From positions 1 to 50,873 of the forward strand of contig JAUXTN010000142.1 in assembly GCA_030684355.1 (NCBI GenBank): 50,873 bases of DNA, given 5' to 3'. Positions 1 through 8,473 of this stretch are shown here, in pieces. Source of the DNA: Pseudomonadota bacterium (GTDB lineage: Bacteria > Myxococcota_A > UBA796 > SXON01). The position numbers and the translations under genes are program-made. The first letter of the stretch is position 1; each line of letters begins with the position of its first letter. The notes beneath the pieces were generated by a model, which did no database searches, was not told the DNA's origin, and saw only the letters and a program-made list of their open reading frames with translations.

Positions 1-209
1 GCGAGGGCGGGCGCGGCCACCGGCGGGGAGACGACGGCGGGCACGGCCGGGACCACGGGCGCGGCGGGCGCGGCGGGCGCGGCGGCGGCGTCGATGGCGT
101 CCATGGCCTTGACGAGGGCCATCTCCTCGCGGTGCGGCATGGCGCACGCGAGCGCGGCGGAGGGGGTGAGGAGCGCTAGGAGGAGGGTGGACACGAGGCG
201 GCGGGACAT
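1..209 (-). CDS. exported Ala/Pro-rich protein, N-terminal part only
   Basis: The gene runs off the left edge; only its first 69 codons are visible. The ATG at 209 opens a clear signal peptide (two Arg, then a Leu-rich core) ending in SAALAC. This could be cut by signal peptidase I after ALA, or be a poor lipobox, since Ala rather than Leu sits at -3. The mature start reads CAMPHREEMALVKAMDA, then becomes a low-complexity Ala/Pro/Val stretch. Such a stretch is usually an unstructured spacer between the membrane or signal and a folded domain, which here is outside the window. Function cannot be assigned. It is divergent from the lipoprotein gene at 347, across 137 bases in which I see no convincing promoter. 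Confidence 0.65.
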   Translation of the reverse strand, partial: MSRRLVSTLLLALLTPSAALACAMPHREEMALVKAMDAIDAAAAPAAPAAPVVPAVPAVVSPPVAAPAL

Positions 210-346
210 GTGGGCTCCGGGTGCGTGGGGCAACGGCGTCGGGCGGAGTCGCTTACGTCTTGCCCCGATCTGTCGGACCATCCGCCGGGCATGCGGTTCC
301 CAGCGCTCGTGTGTACCGTCTGAGCAGCGGTTCGAAGGGGCGCAGC

Positions 347-829
347 ATGATCCTCTGGGGGCTCTTGGCGGGATGTTGGATCGACCTGTCGGACCTGGAC
401 GGGAAAACCGCGAACGCGACGTGCTCCGGCGGCGCTCTCGCCGTCACCTGGTTCCGGGACGGCGACGGCGATGGTTACGGCAACGACGCGGAGGCGATCG
501 TCGCGTGCGATCCGCCGCTCGGGTTCGCGACCGCCGGCGGGGACTGCGACGAGCGGGACCCCAACGTGAACCCCGCGACGCCGGAGACGTGCAACGGCGC
601 GGACGACGACTGCGACTTCCAGGTGGACGAGGGCGGCGCCGCCTGGTGCAACGACAACGACCTCGACGGGCACGGCGATCCCGAGGACGTCATCTACGCA
701 TGCGAACGACCGTTCGGGTACGTCGGCGGCTGCGACGACTGCGACGACGGCGATCCCACGAGCTACGCCGGGGCCCCCGAGCTTGCCGACGAGATCGACA
801 ACGACTGCGACGAGCAGGTAGACGAGTAG
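347..829 (+). CDS. lipoprotein with MopE-like Asp/Cys metal-binding-type repeats
   Basis: The protein is 160 residues. The ATG at 347 was chosen because it gives MILWGLLAGC, a textbook lipoprotein signal with LAGC lipobox, and has AAGGGG upstream. An upstream in-frame start would bury the signal. The mature part has two copies of a motif of the form DGDGDGYG..C..PxGF..xGGDCDxxDPxxxPxxxExCNGxDDDC. This matches the repeat of the copper-associated MopE family, common in secreted myxobacterial proteins. Asp-rich DxDxDG loops suggest calcium or other divalent metal binding, with Cys pairs making local disulfides. It probably sits on the cell surface or periplasmic face of a membrane. The actual ligand and partner are unknown. 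A related repeat protein is at 29958. Confidence 0.8.
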   Translation: MILWGLLAGCWIDLSDLDGKTANATCSGGALAVTWFRDGDGDGYGNDAEAIVACDPPLGFATAGGDCDERDPNVNPATPETCNGADDDCDFQVDEGGAAWCNDNDLDGHGDPEDVIYACERPFGYVGGCDDCDDGDPTSYAGAPELADEIDNDCDEQVDE

Positions 830-902
830 GCCGGGGGGCAGACGGTGCGACCGCATCGACTGCCAGCCCCGATCACCCCCGTCCGCCGCGTCGGAGTCCC
901 CC

Positions 903-1721
903 GTGAAGCGCATCCACCTGGTCGAGCTGGAAGATCTGCCCTGGTTCCCCGGCATCCTCCGCGACGGCGGCACGTCGTACCTCGCGCTCGCCCTGCGGGT
1001 CTCCGGCCACGCGAAGCTCCTCGCGCCGAAGCTCGGCGAGGCGCTCCGGGCCACCGGGAGCACCGAGATCATCGACCTCTGCTCCGGCGGCGGCGGCCCC
1101 GTCGGCATCCTCTCCGAGGCGCTCGCCGCGGACGGCAACCCCGTGAAGATCCGCCTCACGGACTTCTACCCGAACGTCCCCGCGCTCCGGCACACCGCGG
1201 AGGGCTCCGGTGGGCGCATCACGTTCGAGGCCACCCCCGTCGACGCCACCGCCGTCCCCGCCTCCCTCACCGGCTTCCGCACGATCTTCAACGCCTTCCA
1301 CCACTTCCGCCCCGACGCCGCGCGCCGCATCCTCGCCGACGCCGCCGCCGCGCGCCGCCCCATCGGCGTCTTCGAGGTCGTGAGCCGCGAGGCCCTCCCG
1401 CTGTTCGCGATGCTCACCGCGCCGCTCGTCGTGATGCTCACGATGCCGTTCTGGCGGCCCTTCCGGTGGCAATGGATCCTCTGGACGTGGCTCGTGCCGG
1501 TGATGCCGCTCTTCGTCCTCTGGGACGGCATCGTCTCCTGGCTGCGCGTCTACGACGAGGACGAGCTCCGCGCGCTCGTCGCCGGCATCGACGCACCCGA
1601 CTACGCCTGGGAGATCGGCCGCATCAAGCTGGGGGATGCCCCCGCCCACGCGACCTGGCTCATCGGGCGGCCGCTCGCCCCGGCGGGCGCCGTCACCGCG
1701 TCGGCGGGGACGAGCGGATAA
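903..1721 (+). CDS. SAM-dependent methyltransferase-like protein with hydrophobic hairpin
   Basis: The 272-residue product starts with GTG at 903, preceded by GGAG at a 6-base spacing. Residues about 57-68 (IIDLCSGGGGPVG) match the glycine-rich SAM-binding motif I of class I methyltransferases. LTDFYPN follows as the acidic motif II region, and NAFHHFRPD resembles the post-II strand seen in small-molecule methyltransferases. Between about residues 165 and 215 there are two strongly hydrophobic, Trp-rich stretches that could form a membrane hairpin, which is unusual for soluble methyltransferases. Substrate is unknown; a lipid or polyprenyl-linked sugar would suit both the hydrophobic insert and the polysaccharide genes downstream. 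It lies 37 bases upstream of the epimerase gene and may be co-transcribed with it. Confidence 0.65.
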   Translation: MKRIHLVELEDLPWFPGILRDGGTSYLALALRVSGHAKLLAPKLGEALRATGSTEIIDLCSGGGGPVGILSEALAADGNPVKIRLTDFYPNVPALRHTAEGSGGRITFEATPVDATAVPASLTGFRTIFNAFHHFRPDAARRILADAAAARRPIGVFEVVSREALPLFAMLTAPLVVMLTMPFWRPFRWQWILWTWLVPVMPLFVLWDGIVSWLRVYDEDELRALVAGIDAPDYAWEIGRIKLGDAPAHATWLIGRPLAPAGAVTASAGTSG

Positions 1722-1758
1722 GCGGCGGCAGTCGTCGCGACCGAAGGAGGGCGCCGCG

Positions 1759-2805
1759 GTGAACGAGCCCGCCATCGGCACGCCCCCGTCGCACCCGTCG
1801 CGGCTGCCGCTCCCGGCGCGGGTGCTGGTCACCGGCGTGGCGGGCTTCATCGGGAGCCATGTCGCCGCGCGCCTCCTCGACGAGGGCGTCGAGGTGCTCG
1901 GCCTCGACGACCTCAACCCCTACTACGACCCCGCGCTGAAGCGGGCCCGCCTCGCGCGCCTCGTCGACCGCCCCGGGTTCCGCTTCGCCCACGCCGATCT
2001 CGCCGACGCCCCCGCGATCGACGCCCTGTTCGCCACCTTCCGCCCCGGCGCCGTCGTGCACCTCGGCGCCCAGGTGGGCGTCCGCTACTCGCTGGTCGAC
2101 CCCAACGCCTACGTCCGCGCCAACCTCGTCGGCTTCGCGAACGTGGCCGAGGCCTGCCGCCACCACCCCGTCTCGCACCTGCTCTTCGCCTCGTCGAGCT
2201 CCGTGTACGGCGCCAACACGACGCAGCCCTTCGCCGAGGCCCACGCGGTCGACCACCCGGTCAGCCTCTACGCCGCCACGAAGCGCGCGAACGAGCTCCA
2301 CGCCCACGCCTACGCCGAGCGCTTCGGCCTCCCGTCGACCGGCATGCGCTTCTTCACGGTCTACGGGCCCTGGAGCCGCCCGGACATGGCCGTCTGGGGT
2401 TTTACCGAGGCGCTGCTCGCGGGCCGCCCCATCCCGCTCTACAACCACGGCGAGATGCGACGGGACCTCACCTACGTGGCCGACGTCGTCGAGGCCGTCG
2501 TGCGCCTCCTGCCCCGCGCGCCGGTGGCCGGCGGCGCCTACACCGGGCCCCACCGCTCGGCGGCGCCCTTCCGCGTCGTCAACGTCGGCCGCGGCGCCCC
2601 GGTCGGGCTCCTCGACATCGTCCACACGCTGGAGGCGCTGTTCGAGCGCACCGCGGCGCTGGAGCTCCTGCCGCTCCAGCCGGGCGACGTCGTCGAGACC
2701 TTCGCCGACGTGTCCGAGCTGCTCGCGGTGACCGGCTACCGCCCGTCGACCCCCCTCGCGGAGGGGCTGGCGGCGTTCGCGGCCTGGTGGCGGGCGGAGC
2801 GGTAG
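1759..2805 (+). CDS. NAD-dependent nucleotide-sugar epimerase (UDP-glucuronate 4-epimerase type)
   Basis: The protein is 348 residues from GTG 1759, selected because AAGGAGG lies 8 bases upstream. It is an extended short-chain dehydrogenase/reductase. The NAD-binding GxxGxxG motif is TGVAGFIG near residue 30, an acidic LDDLNPYYD follows, and the catalytic Ser/Tyr-x3-Lys is seen as SSSSVYG and YAATK. The NPYYDPALKRAR segment and the FFTVYGPWSRPDMA segment are characteristic of UDP-glucuronate/UDP-galacturonate 4-epimerases of the CapI/LpsL type. These supply activated uronic acids for capsule and lipopolysaccharide. Acts in the cytoplasm. Its position next to an export and assembly cluster supports a role in exopolysaccharide precursor supply. 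Exact sugar specificity cannot be read from sequence alone. Confidence 0.85.
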   Translation: MNEPAIGTPPSHPSRLPLPARVLVTGVAGFIGSHVAARLLDEGVEVLGLDDLNPYYDPALKRARLARLVDRPGFRFAHADLADAPAIDALFATFRPGAVVHLGAQVGVRYSLVDPNAYVRANLVGFANVAEACRHHPVSHLLFASSSSVYGANTTQPFAEAHAVDHPVSLYAATKRANELHAHAYAERFGLPSTGMRFFTVYGPWSRPDMAVWGFTEALLAGRPIPLYNHGEMRRDLTYVADVVEAVVRLLPRAPVAGGAYTGPHRSAAPFRVVNVGRGAPVGLLDIVHTLEALFERTAALELLPLQPGDVVETFADVSELLAVTGYRPSTPLAEGLAAFAAWWRAER

Positions 2806-2841
2806 GGGGGCGAGCGGTAGGCGCCCGCCCCGAAGCTCAGC

Positions 2842-3897
2842 TTAGAGGCGGTACATCATGTACTGCAACGTCGCCACCACGTCGTCGTTGGCGTTGCGCG
2901 CCACGCGGAACGTGCTGAACACGACCTTCCCATCGCCGGCGTTGAAGCTGTAGAGCAGCGGGGCGGCGGTGAGCTGGAAGTCGGAGAGCCCGTCGGAGTA
3001 GGGCACGGTGCCCGTCACGTGGACGGAGACCGAGTCGGCCACGCGCTCGACCGGCGGCCAGACCGGGAGGTCGTAGGTCACGTCGAGGTAGGTGCTGCCG
3101 AGGAACTCGGAGAGCGAGGCGTCGCTGATGGCGGCGGTGACGTTCTCGTAGTCGCCCATCTGGGCGTCATCCGGGATCTCGTCGACGCCCACGAACTCGG
3201 CGCGGTCGGGCCAGCCCATCTCGACGAGATCGTACGCCCAGTCGGAGGCGTAGATGCTGCCGCCGGACTCGACGTAGTTCACGACGTTCGCGATCCGCTG
3301 GGAGGGCGCGGTGTTCGTGTCGTCCTCGAGGTCGTAGATGATCCCGTCCTCGATGAAGCCGCCGTTGAAGAAGATGATGTCGTACTTGGCGAGCTCGTCC
3401 GGGTCGTCGAGGAAGTCCGTGAGCGCGGCTTCGTCGAGGCCGTCGATGAGGACGTAGTTGGCGAACCCCATCTGGTTCAGGACGAGGTTGAAGTCGTCGT
3501 AGTCGCCGGTGACGACCGCCACGTCGAGCGTGAGGGGGTCGAAGCAGTCGGGCTCGGGGAGCTCGATCACGTCACCCGAGCCGAGCCACAGGGTCTCGGT
3601 CTCGAGGACCTCGGGGCCGTACTGCACGTAGTAGGTGTACTCGCGCTCGCCCGGCAGGTCGCTGATCTGCCAGTACCCGTCGATGTCGGAGTAGGCGATC
3701 TTGGTGTCGACGATGAGGCCGTCGCTGTTGACGATGTTGATGTACGCCTGGGCGTCGGGCAACCAGGTGCGGCCGGAGGGATCACAGACGCGGCCCTTGA
3801 TGACGCCGTCGTCAATGGTCACGACGTCCGGCTTGCGGTAGACGAGCCCCGTATCGGAGCAGGCAACGAGAGCGAGCGAGAGGGCGATGAGCCTCAT
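2842..3897 (-). CDS. lipoprotein with carboxypeptidase-regulatory-like and ThuA/GATase-like domains
   Basis: The 351-residue protein starts at the ATG at 3897, with CGGAG upstream and a perfect-looking -10 hexamer TATAGT at 3917-3922. MRLIALSLALVAC is a lipoprotein signal (LVAC). Residues about 30-100 (GVIKGRVCDPSG ... SDIDGYWQISDLPGE) look like a carboxypeptidase regulatory-like beta-sandwich, often found in surface or adhesion proteins. The second half alternates beta strands and helices (LDVAVVTGDYDDF, YDIIFFNGGF, VNYVESGGSIYASDW). This resembles the flavodoxin-like fold of ThuA or type 1 glutamine amidotransferases, without an obvious catalytic triad. Such domains are often found in secreted myxobacterial proteins of unknown role. 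It converges with the epimerase gene 36 bases away. Confidence 0.7.
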   Translation of the reverse strand: MRLIALSLALVACSDTGLVYRKPDVVTIDDGVIKGRVCDPSGRTWLPDAQAYINIVNSDGLIVDTKIAYSDIDGYWQISDLPGEREYTYYVQYGPEVLETETLWLGSGDVIELPEPDCFDPLTLDVAVVTGDYDDFNLVLNQMGFANYVLIDGLDEAALTDFLDDPDELAKYDIIFFNGGFIEDGIIYDLEDDTNTAPSQRIANVVNYVESGGSIYASDWAYDLVEMGWPDRAEFVGVDEIPDDAQMGDYENVTAAISDASLSEFLGSTYLDVTYDLPVWPPVERVADSVSVHVTGTVPYSDGLSDFQLTAAPLLYSFNAGDGKVVFSTFRVARNANDDVVATLQYMMYRL

Positions 3898-3916
3898 GTG
3901 GTCTCCGAGCCCCGAC

Positions 3917-3922
3917 ACTATA
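3917..3922 (-). promoter_or_regulatory. candidate -10 element for the 3897 lipoprotein gene
   Basis: On the minus strand this reads TATAGT, five of six bases of the sigma-70 -10 consensus, in an otherwise extremely GC-rich 47-base gap. It lies 19 bases upstream of the start codon, allowing a leader of roughly 12 bases. I see no good -35 at 16-18 bases, so an extended or activator-dependent promoter is possible. Confidence 0.4.
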
Positions 3923-3944
3923 GCCCCAGCTCTCCGGGAACGGA

Positions 3945-5903
3945 TCATCCATCGTCGGGTTCCGGTGCGGCCTCGGCGGGCGGGGCCTCCGCGAGCGCCT
4001 GGAGCCGCGCCGCGAGGGACGCCGGACAGCTCGGATCGACGCGGGTGAGGTCGCGCAGCTCGCCGGGATCGAGCAGGAGATCGTAGCAAGCGAGCGCGGG
4101 GAGCCGACGTCCCTTCGGCGCGAGCCGGAGCGCCTGCACGAGCTTGCGCCCGCCGCTGCGGACGGACTGCAGGGACATGCCGTCGAGGTCGAGCTCGGAG
4201 AGCGCGTCGCGGCTGCCGGGGTGCTCGGCCCACGTCGGGGGCGTGAAGGCGGCGACCTCCTCCGCGGACCACTCCTCGGCGTCGGGCGGGTGGAGGAGCG
4301 CGAGGTGGTCATCGAAGGCGTCGTCGAAGAGGGACGTGCCCTCCCACCCCGCGTCGGCGTCGAACCCCGCGAGGTCCGCGACGGTCGGCGCGAGGTCGAC
4401 CTGGCGCACCTGCCACGGGACCCGGGTGCCGGCGCGCGCCCCCCCGGGGAGCTTGATGAGCAGCGGCACGTGGAGGAGCTCGTCGTAGAGCGATGCGCCA
4501 TCCCAGGCGCCGCCGTGGTCGCCGAGCTCGAGGCCGTGGCTCCCGGTGACGACGATCAGCAGGCCGTCGTAGCGGCCGCGCGCCTTGAGGTCGGCGAAGA
4601 AGCGCCCCAGCGCCCCGTCGACGCGCTCCACCTCGGTCAGGTAGCGGGGGCGGAGCGCCGCGGCGCCGTCGGGCGGCGGCATCGGGTGGTCCGCGCGGCG
4701 GTACGCGGTGCCGTCGGCGGGCTCGGGGAACCAGGGGCCGCCCGGCTCCGCGAGGTGGACGAAGACGAAGGTGCGGTCGCCGCCGGTAGCGCTGCCGTTG
4801 GCGTCGAGGACCTCGCCGACCCGGTCGAGCTGCGCGGGGGCGGGGCGGTAGTGGTCGCGGGCCCGGTCGGTCGGCTCGACGCGCGCGTAGAGCCGCGCGG
4901 CGGCGCCGTAGAGCGTGAGCATGCGCGCGCTCGCGGAGGCGGCGAGCGGGTAGCGGGGGTCGAAGGGGTACCAGTCGAAGCCCTGGTCCAGGCCCCAGGT
5001 CGCGGCGAGGTCCGCGGTGTCGGGGAGGCCGGCGGTGGCGTAGCCGGCGTTGCGGAGGAGCTCGGCGAGCGTGACGACGTCGTCGCGGAGGACGCCGGCG
5101 CGAGCGGCGGCCCCGTGGCGGGAGGGTGCGCGCGACGCGAGGAGCGAGGCGACGGCGGCGCGGCTCCACGACGAGGCCGCGACATGCTGCTCGAAGACCA
5201 CGGCGTCCCGCGCGAAGGCGGCGAGGGCGGGGGTCCGGGCGCCGGCCCCCGGGACGGCGGGCGCCTCGGCCGCGCCGAGCGTGAGGGCGTCCGCGCGCAG
5301 GCCCTCCACCACGATCAGCAGGACGTCGGGCTTCTCGGCGAAGGAGCCCGGCTGGGGGCGGCGCGGCGCCACGGTGCCCTGGGCGCCGGGCGCGGGCGAG
5401 AGCGACAACATGGTGGCCACCACGAGCCCGCCCCCCCAGAGCGCGAACGTGCCGCGCGGCCGCGGGAGGACCCGGAGCGGCGTCTTCGTGAGGAGGTGCC
5501 CGCCGAGCCACACGCCGACGAGCGCGCCGACGCCGAAGCCCACGCCCAGGAGCCCCTCGTAGGTCGCCGCGCCGGGCAGCGCCGCCCGCGCGATCCCCGT
5601 GCCGAGGCCGGCCGCCACGGCGAAGAAGCCGAGGCACCACGCCCGCGCGGCGACGACCCCGACGAGCCGTCCGACCGGGACGAGGAGCGCCCCGACGCCC
5701 GCGCCGAACGCGGCGCCGACGACCCCGTAGAGGAGGTAGGCGTACGCGAGGGCCTCGTACTCGGCGGGGCGCGTGACCGAGAGCACCGCGAGGGCCTCGA
5801 TCGCGCCGACCGCGGAGCCGCCGCAGAGGCCACCCGCGAGGCCGTACCACGCGTAGGCGAGCGGGTGCGGGAGGGGCGGCGGAGGGGCGGGCCGGGGGTT
5901 CAC
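3945..5903 (-). CDS. membrane-anchored sulfatase-fold (alkaline phosphatase superfamily) enzyme
   Basis: The 652-residue product starts at GTG 5903, overlapping the stop of the Wzi-like gene by four bases (GTGA), so the two are translationally coupled. The first 170 residues form about four or five membrane segments. Then comes a sulfatase-fold domain with the metal-site strand DVLLIVVEGLRADAL, the nucleophile region ASSWSRAAVASLLASR and the late metal-binding GSHGLELGDHGG. The sulfatase formylglycine signature C/S-x-P-x-R is not intact: at residues 244-248 it reads S-S-W-S-R, with Trp where Pro is needed. A true sulfatase is therefore uncertain; phosphoglycerol or phosphoethanolamine transferase/hydrolase activity on cell-surface polymers is an alternative. 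Its active domain would face the periplasm. Confidence 0.75.
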   Translation of the reverse strand: MNPRPAPPPPLPHPLAYAWYGLAGGLCGGSAVGAIEALAVLSVTRPAEYEALAYAYLLYGVVGAAFGAGVGALLVPVGRLVGVVAARAWCLGFFAVAAGLGTGIARAALPGAATYEGLLGVGFGVGALVGVWLGGHLLTKTPLRVLPRPRGTFALWGGGLVVATMLSLSPAPGAQGTVAPRRPQPGSFAEKPDVLLIVVEGLRADALTLGAAEAPAVPGAGARTPALAAFARDAVVFEQHVAASSWSRAAVASLLASRAPSRHGAAARAGVLRDDVVTLAELLRNAGYATAGLPDTADLAATWGLDQGFDWYPFDPRYPLAASASARMLTLYGAAARLYARVEPTDRARDHYRPAPAQLDRVGEVLDANGSATGGDRTFVFVHLAEPGGPWFPEPADGTAYRRADHPMPPPDGAAALRPRYLTEVERVDGALGRFFADLKARGRYDGLLIVVTGSHGLELGDHGGAWDGASLYDELLHVPLLIKLPGGARAGTRVPWQVRQVDLAPTVADLAGFDADAGWEGTSLFDDAFDDHLALLHPPDAEEWSAEEVAAFTPPTWAEHPGSRDALSELDLDGMSLQSVRSGGRKLVQALRLAPKGRRLPALACYDLLLDPGELRDLTRVDPSCPASLAARLQALAEAPPAEAAPEPDDG

Positions 5904-7372
5904 CGGGCGGCGCCGTAGACCCGCACCGGGGTGACGCCGACCACGATGCGATGCCGATCCGCGACGGTCTCCGGGACGAACTCGACGCCGGTGGTGTGCT
6001 CGTAGGCGTACCCCACGGTCAGCCACCCGCCGGCCGGGAGCCGCCACATGCCGTCGATCCCGCCGCGGAGTCGATGTTCCTCGGTCATCAGGGTGAACAA
6101 CTTGTCGTTGAGGGCTTCGACGACGCCGACACGCCGGGTCCAGTCCATCCAGCCGCGGACCCGGAGCGGGGTGGCCTCGCCGCCTTCGAAGGCGACCGCG
6201 CCCAGGAGGGTCTCGCTGTCGGGGCCGCCGAAGTGCCCCATGATGTGGCCGTCCTGCGCGAACCCGTCGTGGTAGACGCGGTGCGCGACGTACCAGCGGA
6301 AGTAGTCGTCCAAGAGCCGCGTGTACTCGGCGGTCACGACGATGGGCGCGATCTTCACCGCCCCGCCGTAGAGGTTGCCGACGCCCGCGAGCGACGGGTA
6401 GGGGATGGGCCCGAGCTTCAGCCCGATGACGTCCTCCCCCCCGTACTGCCAGTACGCCTCGACGTACTCGACCGGCAGGCCGGTCCAGGCGCCCAGCGGG
6501 AGCGTGACCCGCGCATCGAGCGACGCGAGCTCGTTCTGATCCGCGAGGACCTGGTCGGGGTCGTCGTAGACGTGCGGCTCGGTGGGGAGGAGGAGCTGGC
6601 CCACGTCGACGGGGGGCCGGTCGACGCCGCCGAAGAGGGAGAGGCGCGTGGCGCCGAGCTCGATCCAGGGCACGGGGGCCCACCGGAGGTCCATGAGGAG
6701 GACCCCGGGGCGCGTCACGTCGTCGCGGGGCTCGCCGAGCCAGCCGGCGCCGGCCTCGACGCGGAAGCGGCCGAGGCGATCGAACCACGCGGGGAGGCGC
6801 CCCTCGACGACGCCGGTGCCGAGCCAGGGCGGGCGCGCGTTGTCGGAGAGGAGGAGCGAGCCGTGGCGCCCGGGGCCGAGCCAGCGATCCCGGAGGCCGA
6901 AGCCGAGCGAGAGGCCGCGCCACGCGATGCCGGCCCAGAGCTGCGCCATGCGGGCGTCCCCGGAGATCCCGGGGACCCCGCCGCCCTGGACCTCGGGCTC
7001 GACGAGCAGCGTGAACGGGCCGGTGTAGAGCGCGCCCTGGGCCCCGAGCGTCGCGGTGACGAGGCCGGGCTCCTCGTCGCCCCGGAGGTTGTCGGGCACG
7101 GCGTCGCCGCCCGAGAGCCGCAGCCAGGGCCGCACGCTCCACGTGGGGCTCCAGCCGCCTTCGAGGCCGAGGTGTGCCCGCTCCGGCGCGAGGTCGGCCG
7201 CCAGGACGTCGCCGCAGGCGTCCCCCAGCTTGCGCGCGAGATCGATGGGCGCCCGCCGCCCGTCCCCCAGCACGGCGTCGACGCCCTCCGCGCGCGCGCA
7301 GTCGCCGGCCGCGGTCGCGACGGGATCCAACCACGGCTCCGCCGCCGCCGGGAGCACGAACAGCCCGAACAT
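5900..7372 (-). CDS. Wzi-like capsule-assembly outer-membrane beta-barrel protein
   Basis: The 490-residue protein has a short signal (MFGLFVLPAAAEP) and then alternating amphipathic strands typical of an outer-membrane barrel, rich in Trp/Tyr and ending in an aromatic/hydrophobic strand region. Length and features such as LWAGIAWRGLSLGFG, the DRWLGPG turn, and FRWYVAHRVYHDGFAQ fit the capsule-assembly Wzi family (about 480 residues). That family anchors exported polysaccharide to the cell surface. It is the first gene of a two-gene unit with the sulfatase-fold enzyme, which might modify the same surface polymer. The start at 7372 is only 23 bases from the divergent gene at 7396, so promoters must overlap coding sequence. 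Confidence 0.7.
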   Translation of the reverse strand: MFGLFVLPAAAEPWLDPVATAAGDCARAEGVDAVLGDGRRAPIDLARKLGDACGDVLAADLAPERAHLGLEGGWSPTWSVRPWLRLSGGDAVPDNLRGDEEPGLVTATLGAQGALYTGPFTLLVEPEVQGGGVPGISGDARMAQLWAGIAWRGLSLGFGLRDRWLGPGRHGSLLLSDNARPPWLGTGVVEGRLPAWFDRLGRFRVEAGAGWLGEPRDDVTRPGVLLMDLRWAPVPWIELGATRLSLFGGVDRPPVDVGQLLLPTEPHVYDDPDQVLADQNELASLDARVTLPLGAWTGLPVEYVEAYWQYGGEDVIGLKLGPIPYPSLAGVGNLYGGAVKIAPIVVTAEYTRLLDDYFRWYVAHRVYHDGFAQDGHIMGHFGGPDSETLLGAVAFEGGEATPLRVRGWMDWTRRVGVVEALNDKLFTLMTEEHRLRGGIDGMWRLPAGGWLTVGYAYEHTTGVEFVPETVADRHRIVVGVTPVRVYGAAR

Positions 7373-7395
7373 GGCCGCATGGTAGCGTGCTGACG

Positions 7396-8457
7396 ATGCT
7401 CGTGCCGCTCCTCGCGGGCGCGTTGGCCGCGGCGCCGGCGCCGCCCGGGCCGCTTCTGGGCCCGCTGCCGGCGGAGCTCGCCTGGGCGGCCCCGATCCCG
7501 GCGGACCTGTACGTGCCCGATCCGGCGCCGTCGCCGACGTGGACCGCCCTCCCCGTCAGCGACGGCGTGCACCCCGTAGGGTTCCACTACGGCCGCCGCT
7601 ACCAGGAGGTGCTCGCCGGCACGATGGGCGGCCCCCGGGCGAGCGCGGCGTTCGGGCCGACCGTGGCACAGGCCGACGTGCACTGGCGCCTGCTCGATGC
7701 CACGGGGCGCGGGCTCCCCGAGGGCGCCCTCTCGGCCACCGCGTGGCGGGATGCCGCCGTTGCCGGCTCGCTCCTCGCCGGCGAGCAGCTCTTCGACGAG
7801 ACGGTCGAGCGCGCGCCCGTGCTCTACGGCGTGTACCTCGCCGCCGACACCGTGCTCTCGCCCTCCTTCGACGTGCGCCCCCGGGAGGAGCGGGTCGAGG
7901 TCCGGCATCGCAGCGGCGGACCCGCTCGCCGCGCGGTCGAGCGCGCCGAGGAGGAGCTGGGCGGGCCGCGCCCGGGCCGCAAGCCCTCCCCCGGATTCGG
8001 GGTGGGCCTCGACTGGAACCTCCGCGACCTCGACGCCCCCGACGATGCCGCGCTGGTCAAGTACACGGCCTGGATGAACCTGACCGAGCTCGGGCTCTCC
8101 TCCCTCCGCCTCGAGCTCGTCCCCACGAGCCTCGCGTGGGTGGTGTCCGGGCGCGAGCAGCTCCGACCCCGGGTGTTCCTCATCGGGAGCGCGCGCAGCG
8201 CGGAGCTGACGCCCGACCCCGCGCGCGTCTCCGGCGGGGTCATGTGGCTCCTCCCGTGGCGCGGGAGCTGGAACCTGCGCGTGGAGCGGATCGTCTCCCT
8301 CCAGGAGGTCGACGAGCGCTGGATGATCACGCTGCGCTGCGAGAACCGGACGGGCGTGCCCGCGCCGCTCTCCCCCGCCCTCGGGGATCGCGGGCGCGGC
8401 GGCCCCGGCCTGCCGTGGGTGCCGGAAATGCGCCCGAACACGGTGACGTCGTGGTGA
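7396..8457 (+). CDS. exported protein of unknown function
   Basis: The product is 353 residues. The ATG at 7396 gives the short signal MLVPLLAGALAAAPAPP; a GTG nine bases earlier is in frame and also possible. I do not recognise a family. The C-terminal half has a strand-rich look (GFGVGLDWNLRDLDAP, LRLELVPTSLAWVVSG, GSWNLRVERIVSL) that would fit an outer-membrane or periplasmic beta structure, and a mid-region rich in Arg/Glu that may be a helix or spacer. It is divergent from the Wzi-like gene and converges with the HEAT lipoprotein gene 16 bases away, so it is probably a single-gene unit. Its place inside the polysaccharide region suggests an envelope role, as inference only. Confidence 0.6.
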   Translation: MLVPLLAGALAAAPAPPGPLLGPLPAELAWAAPIPADLYVPDPAPSPTWTALPVSDGVHPVGFHYGRRYQEVLAGTMGGPRASAAFGPTVAQADVHWRLLDATGRGLPEGALSATAWRDAAVAGSLLAGEQLFDETVERAPVLYGVYLAADTVLSPSFDVRPREERVEVRHRSGGPARRAVERAEEELGGPRPGRKPSPGFGVGLDWNLRDLDAPDDAALVKYTAWMNLTELGLSSLRLELVPTSLAWVVSGREQLRPRVFLIGSARSAELTPDPARVSGGVMWLLPWRGSWNLRVERIVSLQEVDERWMITLRCENRTGVPAPLSPALGDRGRGGPGLPWVPEMRPNTVTSW

Positions 8458-8473
8458 GCGACGTCCCCCGCGG

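Noticed and set aside
2806..2841. Terminator hairpin between the convergent epimerase and lipoprotein genes
   Set aside because: The G-rich and C-rich runs pair poorly and no stable stem-loop could be drawn.
3945..7372. A single very long fused protein across the sulfatase-fold and Wzi-like region
   Set aside because: That frame is only a shadow of the Wzi-like gene; the Wzi-like frame ends at 5900 and the enzyme starts at GTG 5903 with the four-base overlap.
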